Source: Gammaproteobacteria bacterium (GTDB taxonomy: Bacteria; Pseudomonadota; Gammaproteobacteria; SZUA-229). From it: DNA of 64,000 bases. The notes beneath the pieces are model-generated. The model was not told the DNA's origin and ran no database searches. It was given only the letters and a program-made list of their open reading frames with translations. The DNA lies in the NCBI GenBank assembly GCA_016744065.1, contig JADGFA010000001.1, positions 1 to 64,000 on the forward strand, given 5' to 3'. Positions 17,407 to 25,524 of the stretch are shown one piece after another (positions within the stretch are counted from its first letter, which is position 1; each line of letters opens with the position of its first letter). The position numbers and the translations under genes were made by a program.

Positions 17407-17838
17407 TTAGCGTATTCTTTTACACAGCTCTTCATCACTGAAGAAAAACTTAATTTCTTCTGCTGCTGTTTCAGGAGCATCTGAACCATGTACTGCATTT
17501 TCATCCAGGCTATCAGCGAAATCACGACGTATTGTGCCTTCGTCTGCCTCTGCAGGGTTAGTTGCACCCATAAGTTCACGATTACGTGCAATTGCATTTT
17601 CACCTTCTAATACCTGCACCATAACTGGGCCAGAAATCATGAAATTGACTAATTCGCCATAAAAAGGGCGTTCTTTATGAACAGCATAAAAGCCTTCAGC
17701 CTGTTCCTTTGTTAATTGCAGCATTTTTGAAGCAATTATTTTAAGGCCGCCTTTTTCAAAACGACTGTAAATTTTGCCAATTACATTTTTTGCAACGGCA
17801 TCGGGTTTAACTATTGAAAAAGTACGTTGAATCGCCAT
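17407..17838 (-). CDS. ndk: Nucleoside diphosphate kinase
   Basis: Balances nucleoside triphosphate pools by moving the gamma-phosphate through a phospho-histidine. The N-terminal [11 protein letters not shown] and the active site NAVHGSD, with catalytic His117, are both present, as are [15 protein letters not shown] and GTIRRDFA. The 143-residue length and the whole domain are standard. It is a single gene with a convergent neighbour ending in a shared hairpin. Nothing unusual is seen. Confidence 0.98.
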   Translation of the reverse strand: MAIQRTFSIVKPDAVAKNVIGKIYSRFEKGGLKIIASKMLQLTKEQAEGFYAVHKERPFYGELVNFMISGPVMVQVLEGENAIARNRELMGATNPAEADEGTIRRDFADSLDENAVHGSDAPETAAEEIKFFFSDEELCKRIR

Positions 17839-18392
17839 GGGGTAACCTCTAAAAATTGAGTGATAAACTGCCGGTAATAATGCAGGGCGCGAGAGAATAG
17901 CATAAGCACGGGGTAGTATTAACCGATATTAGGTGTTTTTTTATAGAATTCTGCTATAAGCTATATAAGTTATTGATTTTAATTAAATAAATAGTTTTAT
18001 TGTTTTCCTGATTATCAATTTAAATATAAGATCTATATTGAGTGCTGGCAAGGAAGATGAATGACAGGGTATTGACTGTGGCTTGGACAATGATAATTTC
18101 GGGGGTAAATCATAGGTTGAGTTTGAAAAAGCAAAAATATACAGGGAGTGGATAATGATCAGGGTATGTTTATCTGGGCAATAAAGAAGAATACGGACCA
18201 TAGCAGGGGGCTATTAATTACACGGGCCAGATGGTTTCATTCAGGTATTTTGAGAAATCTCATGTCGTTGTCAGAAGCCAGAAATAGTTTTTCTGCAAAG
18301 GAGGTTAAAAGGTTAGCCGAAGAAGAAAGTTTAAAACTGATACCAGGCTATATATAGCGTTTTTTAATAAACAATATTATTTTAAATATCAT
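17839..18392. other. Intergenic region between ndk and the PhzF-family gene
   Basis: A 554-base stretch with no recognised gene. Short open frames exist on both strands (for example 18148-18357 plus and 17983-18201 minus), but they overlap one another, lack convincing ribosome sites and match no family I know. The ndk promoter should lie near its right-hand start. No repeat or RNA motif stands out. Confidence 0.5.
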
Positions 18393-19199
18393 ATGAAATT
18401 AGCAATTTATCAAATAGATGCTTTTGCAGCTAAGTCCTTTGAAGGTAATCCTGCAGCCGTTGTCCCGTTGGATTTCTGGTTAAGTGATGATGTTATGCAA
18501 TCGATAGCAGAAGAAAATAACCTTGCGGAAACAGCGTTTTTTGTGCCAACAGAAAAGGGCTATAGCATACGTTGGTTCACGCCGGTTGCTGAAGTTAAAC
18601 TATGTGGTCATGCGACCCTGGCTTCTGCATTTGTTATTTTCAATGAGTTAAATTATAACGAAGCTGTAATTGAGTTTGAGTCGCTTTCTGGAAAGCTATT
18701 CGTTGCAAAACAAAATGATTTACTGGTTCTTGATTTTCCTTCGCAGGAGCCTGAAAAATGTGAAATACCAGAAAACATTATAAAAGGCCTGAAAATAAAA
18801 GAGTCGGGTTACCAGGTAATAGGATGTTTTAAGAGTGAGGATTATATCCTTGTATTTGAAGACGAAAAGACAATTTCTGAGATAGTTCCAAATCATGATT
18901 ATTTGCAAAAACTGGACTTAAGAGGAGTTGCTATTACTGCCATTTCAAAAAAATATGATTTTGTAGCAAGATTATTTGCACCAAAACTGGGTATACTGGA
19001 GGACTCTGTTACCGGTTCTTTATATACTGAGTTAATGCCTTATTGGACAGAGAGGTTAGGTAAGTGCCGGTTATCGGCCAAGCAACTATCTGCTCGTGGT
19101 GGTGAATTAATTTGTGAGCAAAGGGGTGAGCGAGTGTTAATTTCTGGTAAGGCGGTTAAGTACCTTGAAGGGTTTATTGAAATAGAAGTAAAAAATTAG
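18393..19199 (+). CDS. PhzF-family isomerase/epimerase
   Basis: Cytosolic protein of the diaminopimelate-epimerase-like PhzF family. Hallmarks are YQIDAFAAKSFEGNPAAV at the start, the catalytic Glu46 in NNLAETAFF, GHAT at 72-75, and EDSVTGSLYTELMPYW in the second half where most members read EDPVTGSAH. The 268-residue length fits. No phenazine genes are nearby, so this is one of the many stand-alone PhzF homologues with unknown substrate (the YddE group). The gene is isolated, with a convergent metal-efflux operon downstream and a strong hairpin between them. Confidence 0.9.
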   Translation: MKLAIYQIDAFAAKSFEGNPAAVVPLDFWLSDDVMQSIAEENNLAETAFFVPTEKGYSIRWFTPVAEVKLCGHATLASAFVIFNELNYNEAVIEFESLSGKLFVAKQNDLLVLDFPSQEPEKCEIPENIIKGLKIKESGYQVIGCFKSEDYILVFEDEKTISEIVPNHDYLQKLDLRGVAITAISKKYDFVARLFAPKLGILEDSVTGSLYTELMPYWTERLGKCRLSAKQLSARGGELICEQRGERVLISGKAVKYLEGFIEIEVKN

Positions 19200-19231
19200 A
19201 TAGTAGAAACCTGGTTTTGAGCAGGTTTGAT

Positions 19232-19255
19232 CCTGAGTAGATCATTCTACTCAGG
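19232..19255. repeat. Perfect 10-bp stem-loop between convergent genes
   Basis: CCTGAGTAGA at 19232-19241 and TCTACTCAGG at 19246-19255 pair perfectly around TCAT. No T-run follows on either strand, so it is not a canonical terminator. It lies between the PhzF-family gene and the efflux operon end and may act as a shared 3' boundary. Confidence 0.6.
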
Positions 19256-19316
19256 CAATAAGTCGATAATATGAGAATATTTAATAAAATTAAAAATAAT
19301 TTTTATGGTGCTTATT

Positions 19317-19622
19317 TTATAATTCACCAAACTCATCAATGTTTGTTATCCAGTAAATACCTTTTCCTTTAAAAGTAGTGTCATAGTTGCGTGTTTTTTC
19401 CAGTAATAACTTAATATCTTTTTCATCGAGAATAATATCAAGTCGAACCTGTGGTACGTAGCCCACGACCTTGTCTCGGGCAGATAAAGAGCTATCTTTT
19501 TCTACATGGGAGCTATGTTCTTCGATGTGGGTAAACATAAATGTTTTCAGGTTTTGGCTACGTAAGTAGTCAGCTAATGTCTGCTGGAGTGATTTATGTA
19601 CCACCATAGATAGTTTTTTCAT
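19317..19622 (-). CDS. DUF3240-family protein, PII-like, linked to metal efflux
   Basis: A 101-residue cytosolic protein without signal or membrane segment. Sequence and context fit the DUF3240 group often found right after CzcA/CusA-type pump genes. The motif area HIEEHSSHVEKDSSLSARDK, with several His residues, could bind metal, and the ferredoxin-like layout resembles PII/CutA-type proteins; both points are inference. It overlaps the pump gene by ATGA, so it is translationally coupled. The likely role is regulation or accessory binding for the pump. Confidence 0.7.
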   Translation of the reverse strand: MKKLSMVVHKSLQQTLADYLRSQNLKTFMFTHIEEHSSHVEKDSSLSARDKVVGYVPQVRLDIILDEKDIKLLLEKTRNYDTTFKGKGIYWITNIDEFGEL

Positions 19623-22600
19623 GAATTTTTTTCCATTCTTTTTTCAAGTTTTTCTTCCATCCATGCGTATAGAGCAGGGAGTAAAATCAATGTTAATAAA
19701 GTAGATGTAATCAGCCCGCCAATCACAACAACAGCCAGGGGTTGCTGAAGCTCTGACCCAGGGCCTGTTGCGGTAAGTAAAGGAAATAAGCCAAAACTTG
19801 CGATTAATGCTGTCATTAAAACAGGTCTGAGTCGACGTTCAGCCCCCTGTTTTACAGAGTCAACCAGGCTCAAACCCGTTTGCCTTAACTGGTTAAAATA
19901 ACTTACCATCACAACGCCATTTAATACGGCAACACCAAACAGTGTTATAAAACCAACTGATGCGGGGACGGAAAGGTACAGGCCCGATATATACAGGCTT
20001 ATAACGCCACCTATCATTGCAAATGGTATATTGAGCAATATAAGCCCAGCCTGCAATATAGACCTGAAGGTAGTGAATAGCATGATGAAAATTAAAGCAA
20101 TTGCGATTGGTACTACAAGTGTTAGTGTTTTGGCTGCACGTTGCTGGTTTTCAAACTGCCCCCCGAAGGTCACATAATAGCCAGAAGGTAATTCAATGTT
20201 TTTTGTAATGGTCTCCTGTACATCCTTTACAAAACTCACTACATCACGATTTTCCACATTAGACTGTATGACTATCTGACGTTTGGCTGATTCACGAATT
20301 ATTTGAATCGGGCCATCAACGACTTTAATATCTGCCAGTTTACTAAGTGGTATTTTGTTGCCGTTCGGGATGCTAACCAGCATTTTCTTAATAGACTCAG
20401 GAGAGTTACGGTATTTTTCTTCATAACGTATGAGTACATTTATGGGTCTGTTGTTTTCAAGTATACTGGTTACCACTGTTCCACCAATAGCCGATTCAAC
20501 CAGCGAGTTAATGTCTTCAACATTTATTCCATATCTGGAAATGGCTTTCTGGTTAATATCTATTTGCAGATATTGCTGGCCAGAAATATCGGTTCTAAAA
20601 ACATCAACGGCACCCTCTATGTTTTTTACCAGTTTTTCAATTTCAGCCGATTTTTGATCGAGTATAGATAACTCATCACCATAGAGTTTAATGGCCATAG
20701 CTGAGCGAACGCCGGTTAACATTTCAGATACCCGCATATCGATAGGCTGAGTAAAAGCGTATTCAATATTTTCAAAACGAGAAAGTATTTTACGTAGATT
20801 TTCTTTGAACTCTTTTAATGTAATATCCCACTGTTCTCTGGGTTTAGTGATTATAAAATTATCCGTCTGGTACAAACCCATTGGGTCCATGCGCAATTCA
20901 TCAGCACCGGTTCTTGATGTAATGCCTGTGATTTCGGGTAGTTGCATCATGGCCTTTTGAAAAGGCGCATCCATTTCGATAGACTTCTCAAGTGTAATAC
21001 TCGGATCTTTTTCAATAATTATGACCGTATTACCTTCGTCCATGGTTGGCATAAACTCTTTACCGATCTGAGTGAATAATGGAGCAGTCGCCATTAATGC
21101 AATCAGAGCAATTGCAACAGCCGTTTTTCGATACACTAATGCCATATTCATCACAGGTAGGTAAATGTATTTTAATCCTCTAATTAAGCGGCCCTCTTTT
21201 TCTTTATGTGGTTCATCGTGGACCTTCATAAAGAAACTTGCGATGACAGGAATAACCGTTAATGACAGAGCTAATGAGGCAAGGAGAGCAAAACTGATAG
21301 TCACGGCTAGTGGTGTAAACATTTTGCCTTCTAGCCCACTAAGACTAAACAGGGGCAGGAATACGGCAACAATTATTAATATTCCTGATATAACCGGTGC
21401 AGAAACTTCAAGCACGGCTCGATAAATTAAATGTAATTTATTTAAACCTTTTGCTCCTTTACTGAAGTGGCTATGTATATTTTCTACCACTACTACGGCT
21501 GCATCTACAAGAATGCCAATAGCTATGGTCAGTCCACCCAGTGACATCAGGTTAGCTGATACACCAAATAAATTCATCATTATGAAAGTAAACAAAACAG
21601 ATAAGGGTAGAATAACTGCAACAGTTAATGCACTACGTATATCACCTAACATAATAATTAATACAAGCAGGACTAGAATAACTGCTTCACCCAGTGCTTT
21701 TTCAACAGTCCAGACAGCCTTGGTGATTAATTCTGTACGATCGTAAAATACCTCAATGGTTATGTCATCTGGCAGGATAGATTTTAAAGATTCAAATGCT
21801 TTTTTAGTACCCTCTACTGTTTTTAAGCTGTTAGCGCCTTTGCGTAATAATACAAGGCCTGTCACGACTTCCCCTTCCCCGTTGGCTGTAACAGCCCCAT
21901 AACGTGTCATGCTACCACTGCGAACCTCTGCTACATCACGTATGTGTAGTGGTGTACCATAACGCGTGCGGATAGTTATATTTCTAATGTCTTCAGCATC
22001 ATGTAGTTTGCCCAGCGTACGTACCAGAATAATTTCATTATCTCTGTTGATACGGTCACCACCCGCATTACGGTTGTTCTCTGCAAGTGCCCGTTCTATT
22101 TCATTAATGGATATACCGTGTTTTACCAGTGCATCAGGTTTGATTGCAACTTCATAATTACGTACTTCACCACCGAGTGAGTTAATATCAGCTACACCCT
22201 CAACCTGGCGTAAATGAGGTCTTATGACCCAGTCTTGCAGACTGCGTAATTCCTGGTTAGTGTAGTTTTCACCAATAATACGGTACATATATATCTCACC
22301 CAGTGGTGTTGTAATAGGTGCAAGTCCACCGTCAACACCTGCCGGTAATGAAGACCAGACCTGATTAAGGCGTTCATTTACCAGGTTGCGGGCATGATAT
22401 ATATCAACATTATCTTCAAAATCAACAACGATGATACTGAGTGCATATTTAGTTGTTGATCGAAGAATTTTTTGTCCAGGCAGGCCTTGCATTTCTGTTT
22501 CAACAGGAAAGGTAATGCGCTGTTCAACCTCTGTTGGAGACATGCCCGGTGCCTTAATAATAATTTGTACCTGAGGTGATGAAATATCAGGAAAGGCATC

Positions 22601-22708
22601 AATGGGTAAGTTTTTAAATGACCAGATACCTGCTACTGAAATGCCCAATGTAATGAGTATTACCATTAACCTCTGTATTAAAGAAAAACGCAATAGAGCT
22701 GAAATCAT
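19619..22708 (-). CDS. Heavy-metal efflux RND transporter (CzcA/CusA family)
   Basis: Inner-membrane proton-driven pump that exports metal ions through a tripartite complex. The 1029-residue length and twelve-span layout with two large periplasmic loops match the HME branch of RND. The proton-relay segment GILVDAAVVVVENIHSH in the fourth span is typical of the family. Other marks are NLPIDAFPDISSPQVQI near the N-terminus and RTGADELRMDPMG in the periplasmic loop. The ion cannot be read from sequence by eye. It follows the TolC-like gene with a single base between stop and start. No CzcB/CusB adaptor gene is present next to it, which is unusual for this operon type. Confidence 0.94.
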   Translation of the reverse strand: MISALLRFSLIQRLMVILITLGISVAGIWSFKNLPIDAFPDISSPQVQIIIKAPGMSPTEVEQRITFPVETEMQGLPGQKILRSTTKYALSIIVVDFEDNVDIYHARNLVNERLNQVWSSLPAGVDGGLAPITTPLGEIYMYRIIGENYTNQELRSLQDWVIRPHLRQVEGVADINSLGGEVRNYEVAIKPDALVKHGISINEIERALAENNRNAGGDRINRDNEIILVRTLGKLHDAEDIRNITIRTRYGTPLHIRDVAEVRSGSMTRYGAVTANGEGEVVTGLVLLRKGANSLKTVEGTKKAFESLKSILPDDITIEVFYDRTELITKAVWTVEKALGEAVILVLLVLIIMLGDIRSALTVAVILPLSVLFTFIMMNLFGVSANLMSLGGLTIAIGILVDAAVVVVENIHSHFSKGAKGLNKLHLIYRAVLEVSAPVISGILIIVAVFLPLFSLSGLEGKMFTPLAVTISFALLASLALSLTVIPVIASFFMKVHDEPHKEKEGRLIRGLKYIYLPVMNMALVYRKTAVAIALIALMATAPLFTQIGKEFMPTMDEGNTVIIIEKDPSITLEKSIEMDAPFQKAMMQLPEITGITSRTGADELRMDPMGLYQTDNFIITKPREQWDITLKEFKENLRKILSRFENIEYAFTQPIDMRVSEMLTGVRSAMAIKLYGDELSILDQKSAEIEKLVKNIEGAVDVFRTDISGQQYLQIDINQKAISRYGINVEDINSLVESAIGGTVVTSILENNRPINVLIRYEEKYRNSPESIKKMLVSIPNGNKIPLSKLADIKVVDGPIQIIRESAKRQIVIQSNVENRDVVSFVKDVQETITKNIELPSGYYVTFGGQFENQQRAAKTLTLVVPIAIALIFIMLFTTFRSILQAGLILLNIPFAMIGGVISLYISGLYLSVPASVGFITLFGVAVLNGVVMVSYFNQLRQTGLSLVDSVKQGAERRLRPVLMTALIASFGLFPLLTATGPGSELQQPLAVVVIGGLITSTLLTLILLPALYAWMEEKLEKRMEKNS

Positions 22709-22709
22709 C

Positions 22710-24014
22710 TTATTTAACTCCAGTATTGTTAGTGTCTGACAGGCCTGTATTCAGATTGATAAACTGGCCTGCATATAAATTCATTTCTGTTAATTCAATC
22801 CATGATTGATAGATTAAATCCAGGTATTGTGTATAGGATTCAAAATAAGTGTTATTTGCATCAATCAGAGATAAAATATTTAATTCACCAGTGATAAAAC
22901 CTTTATCCGTTAAAGTGAGTATTTTAGTGGCAGGTTTAAGTACTTTCTTTTTGTATTCAGAAGCCTGGTTAATTATGTGATTCAGATGCGTGTAGCTCTG
23001 GTTTAAATTAATCTGTAAATCCCGTTTTAAGCGTGCCAGTTCAATGCGTTGTTGGCTGGCATTGTAATTGGCTTTGCTTACTTTTGAGTTTTTACGGTTA
23101 TGTATTGGAATTTCAATATTAAACATAATGCCATAGACATCTTCTGTACCGCTGGAAAAATTTTCTCGTAGTCGATTTAAACTAATAGAAGGATCTTTCA
23201 TCGCCGAGCTACGAGCCAGGTTAACTTCACTTGTTGCAGCCTGTAGATTCTGTTGCTGGTTAGAGAGTAGGGGGTGTTTTATCTGTAGCTCGATTAAAGT
23301 ATTTAGTTTCGGTATTGTTATAACAGGTAATAACTCAGGTACAGTTACGTTGCTATTGTTATTGATACCTAATAACTTATAAAACTCAGTGAGTGTTTCT
23401 TGAAGTTTGCCTTCTGCTGCCGCTGCTTCCTGATGTGCTTTTTCGCTAATAATACCAAGGCGCATTTTTTCTAATGGCGTTAAATAACGTATCATAGTGT
23501 CATTGTTGTTTTTAGCGCTTGATGTATTAAGCCTGTCGGCTAGCTTGACGCGTTTTTTACTTAATTCATATGTTGCCAAGGAAAATTGTAATTTATAAAA
23601 TATTTTAGAAACACGATTCTGTAGTATTAGTGTATCGTTACTTTTTAAGTGCATGGCTGCACTGAGTTGTGCTTCTGCTACCCTTTTTTGATGTTTAATA
23701 CGTGATAACGGAATATCCTGACTGATGGTTATTTCAGACAGGCTATAGTTATCGGAACCATCATCTCGCCCCATCTGATTATCAATTTTTAATTCAATGC
23801 TGGGGTCTGGCCACATTGTGGATAGTGTCAGGTCGGCGTTACGAGAGCCGATTTTAGCGTTTGACTGTTTCAACTCAGGTGATGCAGACATCGCCTGGGC
23901 TACGCTACTCTGTAAAGTCCATTGTGTTGCAGTAGCGGCAGGTATATTTAATAACATGACGAATATACAGAGTGTGAATATATAAAAATTGGCAATAATG
24001 AATTTTAGTTTCAT
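22710..24014 (-). CDS. TolC-family outer-membrane efflux protein (CzcC/CusC-like)
   Basis: Predicted outer-membrane channel of the metal efflux complex. A signal peptide covers about residues 1-30 (hydrophobic core and ATATQW end). The rest shows the two-repeat coiled-coil pattern of TolC-like factors, with ASPELKQSNAKIGSRNADL in repeat one and LLSNQQQNLQAATSEVNLAR in repeat two. The 434-residue length is normal. AGGAG lies ahead of the ATG. It leads directly into the pump gene, and the two should be one transcript. Confidence 0.9.
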   Translation of the reverse strand: MKLKFIIANFYIFTLCIFVMLLNIPAATATQWTLQSSVAQAMSASPELKQSNAKIGSRNADLTLSTMWPDPSIELKIDNQMGRDDGSDNYSLSEITISQDIPLSRIKHQKRVAEAQLSAAMHLKSNDTLILQNRVSKIFYKLQFSLATYELSKKRVKLADRLNTSSAKNNNDTMIRYLTPLEKMRLGIISEKAHQEAAAAEGKLQETLTEFYKLLGINNNSNVTVPELLPVITIPKLNTLIELQIKHPLLSNQQQNLQAATSEVNLARSSAMKDPSISLNRLRENFSSGTEDVYGIMFNIEIPIHNRKNSKVSKANYNASQQRIELARLKRDLQINLNQSYTHLNHIINQASEYKKKVLKPATKILTLTDKGFITGELNILSLIDANNTYFESYTQYLDLIYQSWIELTEMNLYAGQFINLNTGLSDTNNTGVK

Positions 24015-24124
24015 TTAAAACTCCTGAACAAATAGGCATAAAAAAATTATGCGAAATTAAGCCGTAATTACGTGATATAAATTAACGCGTAATGATGCAA
24101 GGTAAATATGGGGTTTTCAGGTGT

Positions 24125-24499
24125 TTATTGAGGCGGAGCTCTTAATAAAGGCGTGCCGTAAAATGGCAGTTCAGACGGAGTATGAGTATCTTTTATTCGA
24201 GAAATGGAAATCGGATTAAAGGCAATAATAATGAGTGTGAGTAATAAAAAAATTACCAGTAAGTTAGGTATATTGTGTTGAGCATGTAACATACCATCTG
24301 GACTGACTTCTATTTCATTTGCCATGTCGGCAAGATCATTAGATAGTGCTGTAATAGAAACAGCAGAGCCGTGACTGGCATAGGAGGCTGTTTCCTTGGT
24401 GTGTATATGTAATTCAATAGATGACAGAAACAATAAGGCATTAATCATATAGATGATCAGTATTTTGATGAAAAATGCTTTGTTAAAATTGAGCTTCAT
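24125..24499 (-). CDS. Small membrane protein upstream of the metal efflux genes
   Basis: About 124 residues with two membrane spans (FFIKILIIYMINALLFLSS and LLVIFLLLTLIIIAF), a His-containing loop (ELHIHTKETASYASHGS), a second His in DGMLHAQHN, and the conserved-looking tail PFYGTPLLRAPPQ. Similar short proteins with this LLRAPP ending are found before czc-type genes in other proteobacteria, as far as I recall. Function is unknown; the His residues could contact metal. The start at 24499 gives a clean first span; an upstream ATG at 24535 is also open. It is 110 bases before the TolC-like gene, same strand. Confidence 0.6.
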   Translation of the reverse strand: MKLNFNKAFFIKILIIYMINALLFLSSIELHIHTKETASYASHGSAVSITALSNDLADMANEIEVSPDGMLHAQHNIPNLLVIFLLLTLIIIAFNPISISRIKDTHTPSELPFYGTPLLRAPPQ

Positions 24500-24535
24500 A
24501 TTTATTAAAATAGATAATGTATATACGGGAATCAT

Positions 24536-24852
24536 ATGATAAAGCTTAAATATTAAGGTTTTCTTATGCTCTGGAAGTATCTACCTGGTGTATATTTCTA
24601 CTCCTTTGAGGTCAGTATGCGGTTTATGCTATCATTTTTAATAAAAATTAGCTGTTTGTTTCCGGGAGTATTGGGTTTTACAGGTTTTTATGGATACAGG
24701 ACAAGGTTTAGCCTGATGATAATTGATATTCTGTGTTTAGCAATAATATTGATAGTTTTTTTTAATCAAATTGATAATATTAATTAATTTAAAATTTTTC
24801 CGAATGAGTAGTAGAGTAATGAATAAGAGTAAGTTTAATAGTGGAGAGAATA
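24536..24852. other. Region between the efflux genes and the rubrerythrin gene
   Basis: Just over 300 bases with no firm gene. An open frame at 24566-24787 plus is listed as a weak possibility. The right end carries the rubrerythrin ribosome site GGAGAG at 24843-24848. Confidence 0.5.
24566..24787 (+). CDS. Possible small membrane protein, doubtful
   Basis: An open frame of 73 codons with one long hydrophobic stretch (LMIIDILCLAIILIVFF) and several aromatic residues. There is no clear ribosome binding site, and I recognise no family. In AT-rich noncoding DNA such a frame can arise by chance. It is reported because it fills an otherwise empty interval and points towards the rubrerythrin gene. 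Confidence 0.2.
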   Translation: MLWKYLPGVYFYSFEVSMRFMLSFLIKISCLFPGVLGFTGFYGYRTRFSLMIIDILCLAIILIVFFNQIDNIN

Positions 24853-25431
24853 ATGGCTAAAAGTATCAAAGGGTCAGAAACAGAAAAAAACCTGCTTATT
24901 GCTTTTTCTGGTGAGTCACAGGCGAGGAACAGGTATACCTATTTTGCGGGCGCAGCTAAAAAGGAGGGTCTGGTTCAAATAGCGAGTATATTTGAAGAGA
25001 CAGCGAATCAGGAGAAAGAGCATGCAAAGAGATTTTTTAAGTTTCTGGAAGGCGGTGATATTGAAATAACAGATGTATTTTCTGCAGGTAAAATTGGCAC
25101 AACACTTGAAAACTTAAGGGATGCCGCAGCAGGAGAAGAGCATGAATGGTCAGAAATGTATCCAGCGTTTGCAGCCGTTGCCAGAGAAGAAGGTTTTAAT
25201 CAGATTGCCGCTGCATTTGATGCAATTTCAATTGCAGAAAAGCAACATGGTAAAAGATATAAAGACCTTGCGGATAATCTTGAGTCAGGGAAAGTTTTTA
25301 AAAGGAATGGGAAGGTTATCTGGCGTTGTCGAAATTGTGGTTACCTTCATGAATCTGAAGAGGCACCCGATGTATGTCCAGCTTGTCTGCACCCTCAGGC
25401 GCATTTTGAATTGCTGGGTGAAAACTGGTAG
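24853..25431 (+). CDS. Rubrerythrin
   Basis: Non-heme diiron peroxidase protecting against hydrogen peroxide in low-oxygen cells. The N-terminal ferritin-like domain carries FSGESQARNRYTYFA, ETANQEKEHAKRF and AAREE/AEKQHGKRY-type ligand helices. The C-terminal rubredoxin-like site is CRNCGY ... CPACLHPQ. The 192-residue length is standard. The ATG at 24853 is chosen because GGAGAG lies five bases ahead; a GTG twelve bases earlier is less likely. Rubrerythrins are typical of anaerobes and microaerophiles, which agrees with the bcp and hemerythrin genes nearby. Confidence 0.96.
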   Translation: MAKSIKGSETEKNLLIAFSGESQARNRYTYFAGAAKKEGLVQIASIFEETANQEKEHAKRFFKFLEGGDIEITDVFSAGKIGTTLENLRDAAAGEEHEWSEMYPAFAAVAREEGFNQIAAAFDAISIAEKQHGKRYKDLADNLESGKVFKRNGKVIWRCRNCGYLHESEEAPDVCPACLHPQAHFELLGENW

Positions 25432-25524
25432 ATTAGTTATCTCATATTAAAGAGGCAGCCTGGATTTTAATAATTTAAGGCTAGCCATGATGGATGCCTT
25501 TAGTTTATTTATAATTATTCTTTA

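Noticed and set aside
18148-18357. Open frame of 69 codons on the plus strand between ndk and the PhzF-family gene
   Set aside because: GTG start with a ribosome site too close, no family resemblance, overlaps another frame on the opposite strand, and composition like surrounding noncoding DNA.
20303-20671. Antisense open frame of 122 codons inside the RND pump gene
   Set aside because: The sense frame is a complete RND transporter; the antisense frame is a by-product of its codon pattern.
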